From the NCBI RefSeq assembly GCF_005222695.1, contig NZ_STGG01000052.1, positions 1 to 64,000 on the forward strand: DNA of 64,000 nt, read 5' to 3'. A model generated the notes under the pieces. That model did no database searches, was not told the DNA's origin, and saw only the letters and a program-made list of their open reading frames with translations. Within the stretch, counting starts at the first letter, position 1. Every line of letters starts with the position of its first letter. Shown one piece after another: positions 1 to 12,583 of the stretch. This DNA is from Massilia sp. HP4 (lineage in GTDB: Bacteria > Pseudomonadota > Gammaproteobacteria > Burkholderiales > Burkholderiaceae_D). The position numbers were made by a program, and so were the translations under genes.

Positions 1-298
1 GCCGCCGGACCTGCCACCGCGACGCGCCTGGTCACCGGTCGCTGCGCGACGCTCTTCGGCGCATCGCCGGCCTGGCCGGCATCGATCCGGAATACCGCCA
101 CCGCCTGCGCCAGCCGGGCCGCCTGCTCCGGCATCGCGTGCGATGCGGCGGCGGTTTCCTCGACCAGGGCCGCGTTCTGCTGCGTCCCCTCGTCCATCTG
201 CGCCACCGCCCCGTTGACCTGCTCGATGCCGGCGCTCTGCTCCTGGCTGGCCGCGCTGATCTCGACCTGCCGTTCTTCGCATCTGAAGGCGATGGCAC
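1..298 (-). pseudogene. Methyl-accepting chemotaxis protein, C-terminal remnant
   Basis: The minus strand encodes the last part of an MCP signalling domain: EISAASQEQSAGIEQVN, then MDEGTQQNAALVEE, then a helical tail. It matches, with substitutions, the same stretch of the intact receptor at 43502-45271. The gene continues past the window edge on its C-terminal side. Upstream of EISAAS (about position 263) the reading frame stays open but loses MCP similarity. There is no start codon with a ribosome-binding site, and the sensory domain, membrane segments, HAMP and signalling hairpin are all absent. The divergent acetyltransferase starts at 364, so there is no room for the missing 5' part. A short AIAF string at about 285-296 recalls the normal GIAFQTN hairpin region, so an internal deletion is possible. 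I read it as a truncated gene, probably non-functional. Confidence 0.7.
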
Positions 299-363
299 AT
301 ATTATGCTTAGAAAACACTGTCGCGCCGTCCCGCAACGCCCACCCCACCACCAGGAGCTTTCC

Positions 364-894
364 ATGATCATCCGCCGACTCGACCCGCGCGCCATCGCCG
401 ACCTCAGGCCGCACCTGGCCACGCTGTTGCTCGACGCCGTCGCCGATGGCCATTCGCTGGGCTTCGTCAATGGGCTCGACCAGGACCAGCTCGACGCCTA
501 CTGGCAGGGCGTGGCGGACGAGGTCGGCGCCGGGCGGCGCGTGTTGCTGGCGGCCCAGCGCGACGGCGTCCTGGTCGGCAGCGCCCAGCTCGACCTGTGC
601 CTGAAACCGAACGGGAACAACCGTGCCGAGGTGCAGAAGGTGCTGGTGCACTGCACCGAGCGGCGCAAGGGCATCGGCACCGCCCTGATGCAGGCACTCG
701 AAGTCGAGGCGCTGGCCCTGCGCCGCGGCCTGCTGTTCCTCGACACGGCAGCCGGTTCCGAAGCCGAGCAGCTGTACCGCAAGAGCGGCTACCAGCGGGT
801 CGGCGAACTGCCCGAATACGCCTGCACGCCCAACGGCCGCTGGCACGCGACGGCGATCTACTACAAGACGCTGTTCAACCGCTGCCGTCCGTGA
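364..894 (+). CDS. GNAT family N-acetyltransferase
   Basis: This 176-residue protein has the length and layout of a single-domain GCN5-related acetyltransferase, which moves an acetyl group from acetyl-CoA to an amine. The acetyl-CoA pyrophosphate loop is visible as RRKGIGTALMQ about two thirds along. It is preceded by a beta strand (VQKVLVH) and followed by FLDTAAGSEAEQLYRKSGY, the usual C-terminal helix-strand unit with a Tyr near the end. The start is ATG 364, chosen because AGGAGC lies seven bases upstream; longer upstream extensions in this frame have no ribosome-binding site and run into the MCP remnant. It has no operon partner. The substrate cannot be told from sequence. Confidence 0.88.
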   Translation: MIIRRLDPRAIADLRPHLATLLLDAVADGHSLGFVNGLDQDQLDAYWQGVADEVGAGRRVLLAAQRDGVLVGSAQLDLCLKPNGNNRAEVQKVLVHCTERRKGIGTALMQALEVEALALRRGLLFLDTAAGSEAEQLYRKSGYQRVGELPEYACTPNGRWHATAIYYKTLFNRCRP

Positions 895-1038
895 TCCGCG
901 GGGCCGCCTCGCCCCGGCCCGGGCCGGGGTGGCTCCCGCCACACGCCGCTTCGAAGCGAAGTGTGCGCTTGCACGATTGCGCGTAGAATCGCCGGTTCAA
1001 ATGTTCTGGGAAGCAATGTGACTGGCGCCTCAACCACC

Positions 1039-3585
<2,547 letters not shown>

Positions 3586-3601
3586 CGCGCCCAGCGCTCG
3601 T

Positions 3602-5236
3602 TCAACGCTTGACGCTGCCGAAGGCTTCGCCCTTCTTCCAGGTCGGCATGGTCGGCGCATTGGCGACCGCGTAGCCGAGGTTGAGCGTGAACTGTGCCTG
3701 CTGCACCATGCCCGACAGGTCCCACTCAGGCTTGTACTCGTCGCTGACCTGGTGGTAGTGGTCCTTGAAGCCCTTGATATTGGCGCTCGCTGCGTGCTGG
3801 TGGTGCTCGAACTCGAAGTGGCCGTCGCCCGAGAACACTGCCGAGCCGACGTTAAAGGCCGGAACGCCGGCCTTGGCGAAGGCGAAGTGGTCGGCGCGGA
3901 AGTAGGCGCCCGACAAGTCGGGAACGGCCGGCGCGATCTTCAGGCCCATGCCCTTGGCCACCTGCTGCGAGGTCTCGTACAGCGAGCTGCGCTCGGCGCC
4001 GGCCACGCCGATATCCCTGGTGCGGCCGACGAAGTTCAGGCTGTCCAGGTTCAGGTCGGCGGCGGTCTGCGCCAGCGGCCACACCGGCTTGGCGACGTAG
4101 GCGGCGGCCCCCAGCAGGCCCTGCTCTTCGGCCGCCGGCCACAGGAAGATCTGGGTGCGCCTGGCCGGCGTCTTGACCGCTTCGGCCGCCATCGCCAGCA
4201 GCGCGGCGGTGCCCGAGGCGTTATCGATCGCGCCGTTGTAGATGCGGTCGGCCTTCGGGTCAGTGCCGGGCCTGGCGTCGACGATGCCCATGTGGTCCCA
4301 GTGCGAGGAGTAGAGCACCGCCTGCTCCTTCAGTTTCGGATCGCTCCCGGGCACGATGCCGACCACGTTGAATTGTTCGACCGGGCGGATGGTCGAACGC
4401 AGCGCGATCTTGCCGGCCACCTTCAGGTCGACCGGACGAAAATCGCGCCGCTCGGCCTGGGCGCGCAACTGGTCGAGGTCATGGCCGCCGGCGGCGAACA
4501 GCGCGCGTGCGGTGTCTTCGTGCAGCCAGCCTTCCATCTGGTTGCCGTCGCCCTTGAGGCCGAAGCGCTCGTTGCCGAAACCGTTGGCCGGCACGCTCCA
4601 TGGATACGAGGCCGATGGCGTAGTGTGAATCAGGAGCACGCCGGCGGCGCCGCGGCGCGCCGCTTCCTCGTATTTGTAGACCCAGCGGCCGTACCAGGTA
4701 TAAGCCTTGCCGGCGAAGCGGTTCGGTTCTTCCGCGGTCGGTTGCGGATCGTCGACCATCATGACCAGGATCTTGCCCTTGGCGTCCATGCCCTTGTAGT
4801 CGTCCCATTTCTCCTCTGGCGCGTGGGCGCCGTAGCCGACGAAGACCAGCGGCGCGTCGAAGGCGATGTTCTCCTTGCCGCTCTTGGTGCCCATCACGAT
4901 GCCCTTGCCGAGTGCCGGCTCGATGGTCTTGCCGCCGGCCGTGAACGTGGCGCTGCCTTCGACCAGCTTGCTGCCCTCGATCTCGACCTTCTGGCGATAG
5001 CCGCCGCCGGGAATCGGCTGCAGGCCGACCAGGGCGGCCTGGGTCTCGAGGTAGCGCACGGTCAGGTCGCCGCCGCGCTGCCCGGTGCCGCGGCCCTCGA
5101 GCAGGTCATCGGCCAGGAACGACAGGTGCGCGCGCAGCGCGGTTTCCGAGATCGCGGACGGCTGTTGGGCGTGGGCTGCCTGTGACAGGGTGAGGACGGC
5201 GGCGCTGGCGGCCAGGGCGAGGGGATGAAGTCGCAT
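3602..5236 (-). CDS. Secreted M28-family zinc aminopeptidase with PA domain
   Basis: A 544-residue exported metallopeptidase. The signal peptide is clear (MRLHPLALAASAAVLTLSQAAHAQ). A protease-associated (PA) insert spans roughly residues 130-260. The M28 catalytic region follows, with zinc ligands in SSHWDHMG (His312, Asp314), the bridging Asp of IDNASGTAAL, the EE pair of AAEEQGLLG (catalytic base plus ligand), a later Asp in LNLDSLNF and a His in FRADHFAF. The family removes N-terminal residues from peptides using two zinc ions. ATG 5236 was chosen because it begins exactly at the signal peptide; upstream codons in frame are not protein-like. It stands alone and ends 17 bp from the convergent sensor kinase. 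Likely periplasmic or secreted and nutritional. Confidence 0.93.
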   Translation of the reverse strand: MRLHPLALAASAAVLTLSQAAHAQQPSAISETALRAHLSFLADDLLEGRGTGQRGGDLTVRYLETQAALVGLQPIPGGGYRQKVEIEGSKLVEGSATFTAGGKTIEPALGKGIVMGTKSGKENIAFDAPLVFVGYGAHAPEEKWDDYKGMDAKGKILVMMVDDPQPTAEEPNRFAGKAYTWYGRWVYKYEEAARRGAAGVLLIHTTPSASYPWSVPANGFGNERFGLKGDGNQMEGWLHEDTARALFAAGGHDLDQLRAQAERRDFRPVDLKVAGKIALRSTIRPVEQFNVVGIVPGSDPKLKEQAVLYSSHWDHMGIVDARPGTDPKADRIYNGAIDNASGTAALLAMAAEAVKTPARRTQIFLWPAAEEQGLLGAAAYVAKPVWPLAQTAADLNLDSLNFVGRTRDIGVAGAERSSLYETSQQVAKGMGLKIAPAVPDLSGAYFRADHFAFAKAGVPAFNVGSAVFSGDGHFEFEHHQHAASANIKGFKDHYHQVSDEYKPEWDLSGMVQQAQFTLNLGYAVANAPTMPTWKKGEAFGSVKR

Positions 5237-5330
5237 CGATGTTCCGTGACAGTGTGATGAAAAGACCATCTTAAACCAACACGGCCCTATACTGTCGATC
5301 ACCCGGCAATGGCGCCCGAAGGAAGCACGC

Positions 5331-5741
5331 TTGCCCATATCACGACGCACGGCCGTCGGCATTCTTGCCGCCCTGCCACTGGCCGGCGCGCACGCCGCGG
5401 CCGCCACCACCACGACCATGGAGCCACCCCGCATGTACGGTTTGATCGGAAAGATGCGCGCCCAGCCCGGCCAGCGCGACGCACTCATCGCCATCCTGCT
5501 CGACGGCACCGCCGCAATGCCGGGCTGCCTGGCCTATGTAATCGCCAAAGACACGCAGGACGCAGACGCCATCTGGATCACCGAGACCTGGCAAGACCAG
5601 GCCAGTCACAAGGCTTCGCTGTCCCTGCCGTCGGTGCAGGCGGCCATCGCCAAGGGCCGGCCGCTGATCGCCGGCATTGGCGAGCGTTTCGAGACCGAAC
5701 CGGTTGGCGGCCACGGCCTGATGAAGTCCAGCTCCACATAG
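5331..5741 (+). CDS. Exported ABM-domain (putative quinol monooxygenase) protein
   Basis: A 136-residue protein with one antibiotic-biosynthesis-monooxygenase (ABM) ferredoxin-like domain. It begins MYGLIGKMRAQPG near residue 35, contains LLDGTAAMPGCLAYVIAKD, and ends ITETWQDQASHKASLSLPSVQAAI. The ISRRTAVGILAALPLAGAHA segment at the N-terminus looks like a Tat-type signal (S-R-R plus hydrophobic stretch and Ala-x-Ala), which is uncommon for this fold. The start is TTG 5331: it is preceded by AAGGAAG at good spacing and includes the signal. ATG 5434 would give a plain cytosolic ABM protein. It is divergent from the M28 peptidase. The enzymatic role of ABM proteins of this size is often unproven. 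Confidence 0.75.
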   Translation: MPISRRTAVGILAALPLAGAHAAAATTTTMEPPRMYGLIGKMRAQPGQRDALIAILLDGTAAMPGCLAYVIAKDTQDADAIWITETWQDQASHKASLSLPSVQAAIAKGRPLIAGIGERFETEPVGGHGLMKSSST

Positions 5742-5809
5742 CAGACGAATAGACAAGGTACGCAAACGCAGGCGCGGCGCAAAACGCCTGCCAGTGCTAC
5801 GGACACTTC

Positions 5810-6088
5810 TCAGGCTTCAATGCGCTCGATATGTGGACGCTCGACTTTACTGGCGATGTCGAGGTCATACTGCGCCTGCATGCCATACCACATCTCGGCG
5901 CTCGTTCCGAATGCGGCGCCAAGACGAAAGGCCATATCCGGCGAAACTCCGGCCGAGCCGCTCACGACTCGCTGGAGCGTGACACGACTTACGCCCATCT
6001 TGGCGGCCGCAGCCGTCACGGTGACGTCGCCCAGGTACTCCTTGATCACCTCGCCGGGATGCGGCGGATTGAACATACGCATTTTCAT
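5810..6088 (-). CDS. higA: HigA-type antitoxin, XRE helix-turn-helix
   Basis: A 92-residue DNA-binding antitoxin. The N-terminus has the family signature NPPHPGEVIKEYL, followed by the helix-turn-helix AAAKMGVSRVTLQRVVSG and SPDMAFRLGAAFGTSAEMWYGMQ, the typical HigA tail. It neutralises HigB and represses the shared promoter. It lies 12 bp downstream of higB on the same strand, in the toxin-first order usual for HigBA. The C-terminal extension (DIASKVERPHIERIEA) is normal for the family. Confidence 0.93.
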   Translation of the reverse strand: MKMRMFNPPHPGEVIKEYLGDVTVTAAAAKMGVSRVTLQRVVSGSAGVSPDMAFRLGAAFGTSAEMWYGMQAQYDLDIASKVERPHIERIEA

Positions 6089-6100
6089 CCTCCTTGATGC

Positions 6101-6379
6101 TTAATGATAATCCTGGTAGTCAACCACAATCGCATCCGTGCCTTCGAACTTGAAGGTCATGCGCCAGTTACCGTTGACTTTGATTGCCCAGTGGCCTTTC
6201 AGGCTGCCCTGTAGTGGATGCAATCCCCATGCTGGCGCCCCCATATCCTCGGGCCTGATCGCATTGTGCAAGGCCGCAAGCTGCAATTGCAGCTTGATGG
6301 CATGCGCTGCCTGGATGCCGGCCTTGCTTCCCGTTTCAAAGAAGCGTTGCAGCCCCTTGTGCCTGAAATCCTTGATCAT
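6101..6379 (-). CDS. higB: HigB-type toxin, RelE/ParE superfamily mRNA interferase
   Basis: A 92-residue toxin beginning MIKDFRHKGLQRFFETGSKAGIQ, the diagnostic HigB N-terminus. It continues with LHPLQGSLKGHWAIKVNGNWRMTFKFEG, which carries the conserved Arg/Trp core of the RelE fold, and ends in VVDYQDYH. HigB cleaves translated mRNA on the ribosome. It is co-transcribed with higA downstream. A promoter with 17-bp spacing ends only about 8 bp before the start codon (see the promoter entry). The pair follows kdpE on the same strand, with no visible terminator between them. Confidence 0.93.
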   Translation of the reverse strand: MIKDFRHKGLQRFFETGSKAGIQAAHAIKLQLQLAALHNAIRPEDMGAPAWGLHPLQGSLKGHWAIKVNGNWRMTFKFEGTDAIVVDYQDYH

Positions 6380-6387
6380 GCGACTTA

Positions 6388-6416
6388 TTGTATCTCGTAT
6401 CGCTACTAGTTACAAC
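6388..6416 (-). promoter_or_regulatory. Predicted sigma-70 promoter of higBA
   Basis: On the minus strand TTGTAA (6416-6411) and TACAAT (6393-6388) are separated by exactly 17 bp. The higB ATG begins at 6379, so transcription would start only two to four bases before it and the toxin mRNA would be almost leaderless. No Shine-Dalgarno sequence lies in that gap. Local AT content is higher than in neighbouring genes. HigA probably binds here, but I see no perfect palindrome. Confidence 0.6.
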
Positions 6417-6466
6417 AAGGCACAAGGGACTTATTCGCGATTTCTCAACATCACAACATCGTGTGA

Positions 6467-7159
6467 CTAGCCGAGCCAGAGCCGGTAACCTACCCCGGTT
6501 TCTGTCAGCAAGTGCCGCGGCTGGGCAGGATCGGCTTCCAGCTTGTGGCGCAGGTGACCCATGTAGATGCGCAGGTAGTGGCCGCTTTCTGCATGACCCG
6601 GGCCCCATACCGCACGCAGCAATTGGGGGGCGGTCATTACCCTCCCCGCATTCGCGGCCAGCACCGACAGCAGGCGGTACTCGGTCGGGGTCAGGTGCAC
6701 ATGCTCGCCATTGCGGGTGACCGCGCGCGCCTGCGGGTCGAGCGTCACGTCGCCGAAGCGGATCACGCCATCGTCGCCGGCGCCTGACTGGCGCTGGCGA
6801 CGCAAGGTGGCACGCACGCGCGCCAGCAGTTCGCCGGTGCCGAACGGCTTGGTGAGATAGTCGTCGGCGCCGGCGTCGAGCGCGCGGATTTTTTCTGTCT
6901 CGGCCACGCGCGCCGACAGCACGATGATCGGCACCGTCGACCATTTGCGCACGTCCTGGATGAAGTCGATGCCGTCGCCGTCCGGCAGGCCGAGATCGAG
7001 CACCACCAGGTCGGGGCGGCGCGTGCCGGCGTCGATCAGGCCGCGGCCCATGCTCGCCGACTCATGCACCTGCCAGCCCTCTTGCTCCAGGGCGGCGCGC
7101 ACGAAGCGGCGGATATGCGGTTCGTCCTCGACCAGCAAGGCGCAGGGGGCGTCAGTCAT
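6467..7159 (-). CDS. kdpE: KdpE response regulator (OmpR family)
   Basis: A 230-residue two-domain regulator. The receiver has LVEDEPHIR, phospho-acceptor Asp55 in LVVLDLGLPDGDG, the Ser of IIVLSAR and the Lys of DDYLTKPFG. The C-terminal winged helix carries LTPTEYRLLSVLA and GHYLRIYMGHLRHKLE. It is the response regulator of KdpD and activates the kdp operon under potassium limitation. ATG 7159 overlaps the end of kdpD by eight bases, so translation is probably coupled. A candidate binding site lies at 15392-15431. Confidence 0.96.
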   Translation of the reverse strand: MTDAPCALLVEDEPHIRRFVRAALEQEGWQVHESASMGRGLIDAGTRRPDLVVLDLGLPDGDGIDFIQDVRKWSTVPIIVLSARVAETEKIRALDAGADDYLTKPFGTGELLARVRATLRRQRQSGAGDDGVIRFGDVTLDPQARAVTRNGEHVHLTPTEYRLLSVLAANAGRVMTAPQLLRAVWGPGHAESGHYLRIYMGHLRHKLEADPAQPRHLLTETGVGYRLWLG

Positions 7160-9860
7160 CGTCTTTTTCCATCGAAAGCAGGTCGAGCGCGGGCGGCGTG
7201 CCGGCCGGGAGCGAGAACACGAAACCCGCGCCGCCCAGCGGCGATCCACAGGCCCGGATCGTGCCTCCATGCGCCTCGACGATCGCGCGGCAGATCGCCA
7301 GGCCCAGGCCCACGCCGGGCAAGGCCGACTCGCGTTCGCCGCGTGTAAATTTCTCGAAGATCGCTTCCTCGCTGCCGGGGCGCAGGCCGGGACCGTCGTC
7401 GGCCACGGTGACGTCGATCCAGGCGCCACGGCGGCTGGCCGCGATCTCGATGCGCGAGCCGGCTGGCGTGTATTTTGCGGCATTCTCGACCAGGTTGCAC
7501 AGCACCCGCTCGACCAGCACCGCATCGAAGCGCACCAAGGGTAGATCTTCCTGCAGCCGCACAGTGACCGCGTGGCCGCGCACAACCGCGCCGCAGGCGC
7601 GCAGCGCGCTGCCGACGACTTCTTCCAGCGCCTGCCACTCCAGGTTGAAGCGCACCTCGCCGCTCTCGATGCGCGCCATGTCGAGCAGGTTGGCGACCAG
7701 GGCGCCCATGCGCACCGCCTCGTCGTGCAGCGACTGCGCCAGCGCCCGCGGCGCGTCCGGAATCGCTTCGCCCCGCAACAGCGACTCCGACAGGCCGACC
7801 AGGGCAGTCAGCGGCGTGCGCAGGTCGTGCGACAGCGCCGCCAGCAGCGAATTGCGGAGCCGTTCGGATGCCATGTCCACCAGCGCCGCCTGCGCCACCT
7901 CCACGTAGTGTACGCGCTCGAGCGCGATCGCGGCCAGCGCCGCCAGCGCGTCGAGCTGGCGCCGCTGCTCCGGGACCAGCACCCAGCGCCCGGCCTCCGG
8001 TTCGATCGCCAGCACGCCGCGGGTGCGCATCGGCGCCACCAGCGGCAGGTAGAACAAGGGGCTGGCCGGCAGCGTATCGGTGCCCAGGCCCGCCGGCTGC
8101 GCATGGTCGAAAGCCCACTGGGCAACACCCTGGTCGACCTTGGCCGGCAGCGGCTCGGCCGGGCCGCCATCGTCGGCCGGCGCCATGCCGAGCCGCCCTT
8201 CGGCATCCGGCACCAGCAGGGTGGCGCGCGCGCCGAAGGCGTTCTGGATCACGGCGCGGCTCGACTCGACCACCTGCGAGGCCGCCAGCACGCCGGACAG
8301 CTCGCGCGCGAACTCGTACAGCGCGCGCACCCGCCGTTCGCGTTCGCTGGCGGCGCGCGCCTGGAAGCGCAGGCCGGCCGCCAGGTGGCCGCTGATCAGG
8401 CCCACCGCCAGCATCACGCCGAAGGTGAGCAGGTACTGGACATCGGTGACGGCGAAGTCGAAGCGCGGCGGCACGAAGAAGAAGTCGAAGGCTGCCACGC
8501 CGACGCAGGTGGCGGTGACCGATGGCGCGCGCCCGAAGCGGATCGCCGTCAACAGCACCACCAGCAGGAACAGCATCACGATGTTGACCGGGTCGAGCCA
8601 GGGCCGCAGTGGCGTGGCCAGGATCGCGGTCAGGATGCTGGCGCCGGCCGCCAAAAAGTGCGGCAATAGCGGCGGCCGTGGCCGTGCGGCGGCGTCCCGG
8701 CTTGCTGCGGGCATGGACGCCGGTGGCACCGCCGGCTGGCCGATCTCGATCAGGTCGACGCCCGGCGCCTGGCGCGCGAGGCGGCGCGCCGTACGCCGGC
8801 GCCAGGGCGAAGCGGCGCGGCCCAGCGCGATGCGCGACAGGTTGTGGTCGCGCGCATAGGCGATGGTCGCGCTGGCGACGTCGTCGCCCGACAGCACGGC
8901 CGTGATGGCGCCCAGGCTGCCGGCCAGGGCGAGCGTATCGAGGATGCGCTGGCGCGCGGCATCGGGCATCCTGGCCAGGCGCGGCGTCTCGACGTACACC
9001 GCATGCCAGCCGGCGCCCAGCTGGGAAGCCATGCGCGCGCTGCTCCTCACCACGTGCTCGGCCAGTTCGCCAGGACCGACGCACACCAGCAGCCCGGCGC
9101 CGGTCTTCCAGATGGCGTCGACCGACTGCTGCTCGCGCCAGGCGCGCACATCGCCCTCGACCCGGTCGGCGGTGCGGCGCAGCGCCAGTTCGCGCAGCGC
9201 GATCAGGTTGCCCTTCCTGAAAAAATTACCGGCCGCGCGTTCGGCCTGCTGCGGCTGGTAGACCTTGCCTTCTTTCAGGCGCGCCAGCAGCGCGTCGGCC
9301 GGCAGGTCGACCATGATCACCTCGTCGGCCGCGTCGAACACGCGGTCCGGGACCGTCTCGGCCACGCGGATGCCGGCGATGCCGCCGACGACGTCGTTCA
9401 GGCTTTCCAGGTGCTGGACGTTGACCGTGGTGAGCACGTCGATGCCGGCATCGAGCAATTCCTCGATGTCTTGCCAGCGCTTGGGATGGCGCGAGCCGGG
9501 GGCGTTGGAATGCGCCAGTTCGTCGACCAGGATGACGCCGGGCGCGCGCGCCAAAGCGGCGTCGAGGTCGAATTCATCGAGCTGCCGGCCGCGGTAGTCG
9601 ATGCGGCGCCGCGGCAGCAGTTCAAGGCCGTCGAGCAGGCGCGCGGTATCAAAGCGGCCATGGGTCTCGATCACGCCGACCAGCGGCGCCCTGCCCTCGG
9701 CCTGCAGTTTGCGCGCCTCTTGCAGCATGGCGTAGGTCTTGCCGACGCCGGCCGAGGCGCCGAAATAGATGCAGAGGCGCCCGCGCGCCGCGCGCCGCTC
9801 GTCGTCGCGCATCTGGGCGAGCAGGGCGTCGGGATCGGGTCGCTGGTGGTCGTGCGGCAT
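7152..9860 (-). CDS. kdpD: KdpD osmosensitive K+ channel sensor histidine kinase
   Basis: A 902-residue kinase with the full KdpD plan. The N-terminal KdpD domain has the Walker A segment FGASAGVGKTYAM and RHPKRWQDIEELLDAGIDV. A universal-stress-like domain, four closely spaced membrane helices (about residues 400-500), a GAF domain, HisKA (LSHDLRTPLTAL) and HATPase_c (NLVENAAKYTP, ADDGPGLRPG, GVGLGLAI) follow. It senses low potassium or ionic strength and phosphorylates KdpE. It sits three bases after kdpC. The ATG start at 9860 is typical for the family. Confidence 0.97.
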   Translation of the reverse strand: MPHDHQRPDPDALLAQMRDDERRAARGRLCIYFGASAGVGKTYAMLQEARKLQAEGRAPLVGVIETHGRFDTARLLDGLELLPRRRIDYRGRQLDEFDLDAALARAPGVILVDELAHSNAPGSRHPKRWQDIEELLDAGIDVLTTVNVQHLESLNDVVGGIAGIRVAETVPDRVFDAADEVIMVDLPADALLARLKEGKVYQPQQAERAAGNFFRKGNLIALRELALRRTADRVEGDVRAWREQQSVDAIWKTGAGLLVCVGPGELAEHVVRSSARMASQLGAGWHAVYVETPRLARMPDAARQRILDTLALAGSLGAITAVLSGDDVASATIAYARDHNLSRIALGRAASPWRRRTARRLARQAPGVDLIEIGQPAVPPASMPAASRDAAARPRPPLLPHFLAAGASILTAILATPLRPWLDPVNIVMLFLLVVLLTAIRFGRAPSVTATCVGVAAFDFFFVPPRFDFAVTDVQYLLTFGVMLAVGLISGHLAAGLRFQARAASERERRVRALYEFARELSGVLAASQVVESSRAVIQNAFGARATLLVPDAEGRLGMAPADDGGPAEPLPAKVDQGVAQWAFDHAQPAGLGTDTLPASPLFYLPLVAPMRTRGVLAIEPEAGRWVLVPEQRRQLDALAALAAIALERVHYVEVAQAALVDMASERLRNSLLAALSHDLRTPLTALVGLSESLLRGEAIPDAPRALAQSLHDEAVRMGALVANLLDMARIESGEVRFNLEWQALEEVVGSALRACGAVVRGHAVTVRLQEDLPLVRFDAVLVERVLCNLVENAAKYTPAGSRIEIAASRRGAWIDVTVADDGPGLRPGSEEAIFEKFTRGERESALPGVGLGLAICRAIVEAHGGTIRACGSPLGGAGFVFSLPAGTPPALDLLSMEKDDD

Positions 9861-9863
9861 GGT

Positions 9864-10448
9864 TCAGCGAGTATGCGCGCTTTCGCCATCCAGCGCCATG
9901 TTCAGCGCCAGCACGTTCACGCGCGCTTCGCCGAACAGGCCCAGGACGGGGCGCTCGACATGCCGTTCGACCAGGGCGTCGACCCGCTCGGCCGGCAGGG
10001 CGCGCGCACGCGCCACCCGCGCCGCCTGGTAGCGCGCGGCGGCCACGCTGATCTCGGGATCGAGGCCGCTGCCGGAGCTTGTGACCAGGTCGACCGGCAC
10101 CGGGGCCGTGTTGCCGGGATCGAGGGCGCGCAGCGCCGCGATGCGGCCCTTGACAGCTTCCTGTAATGCCGGGTTGAGCGGACCCTGGTTCGAGCCGCCG
10201 GAGCCGCCACCGTTATTCGCCATCGGCGCGGTGGCCGAAGGCCGGCCCCAGAAATAGCCGGGCGCGCTGAATGGCTGGCCGATCAGGCGCGAGCCGACTA
10301 CCTTGCCGTCCCGCTCGACCAGGCTGCCATTGGCCCGGGTCGGAAACGCGGCCTGCGCGACGCCGGTGACCAAGAGCGGATACAGCACGCCGCAGACCAG
10401 GGTGAGCGCGGCGAACAGCGCCAGCGCGGGGCGAAGAATCGATTGCAT
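9864..10448 (-). CDS. kdpC: KdpC, K+-transporting ATPase subunit C
   Basis: A 194-residue subunit with one N-terminal membrane helix (ALALFAALTLVCGVLYPLLVTG) and a periplasmic body. It carries the conserved GSRLIGQPFSAPGYFWGRPSA, TSSGSGLDPEISVAAARYQAARVARAR and LNVLALNMAL motifs. KdpC helps assemble KdpA with KdpB. The gene lies 10 bp after kdpB and 3 bp before kdpD, within one transcript. A Gly/Ser/Asn-rich stretch (NNGGGSGGSNQG) in the middle is the normal variable loop. Confidence 0.96.
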   Translation of the reverse strand: MQSILRPALALFAALTLVCGVLYPLLVTGVAQAAFPTRANGSLVERDGKVVGSRLIGQPFSAPGYFWGRPSATAPMANNGGGSGGSNQGPLNPALQEAVKGRIAALRALDPGNTAPVPVDLVTSSGSGLDPEISVAAARYQAARVARARALPAERVDALVERHVERPVLGLFGEARVNVLALNMALDGESAHTR

Positions 10449-10458
10449 GGGTAACTCC

Positions 10459-12582
<2,124 letters not shown>

Positions 12583-12583
12583 T

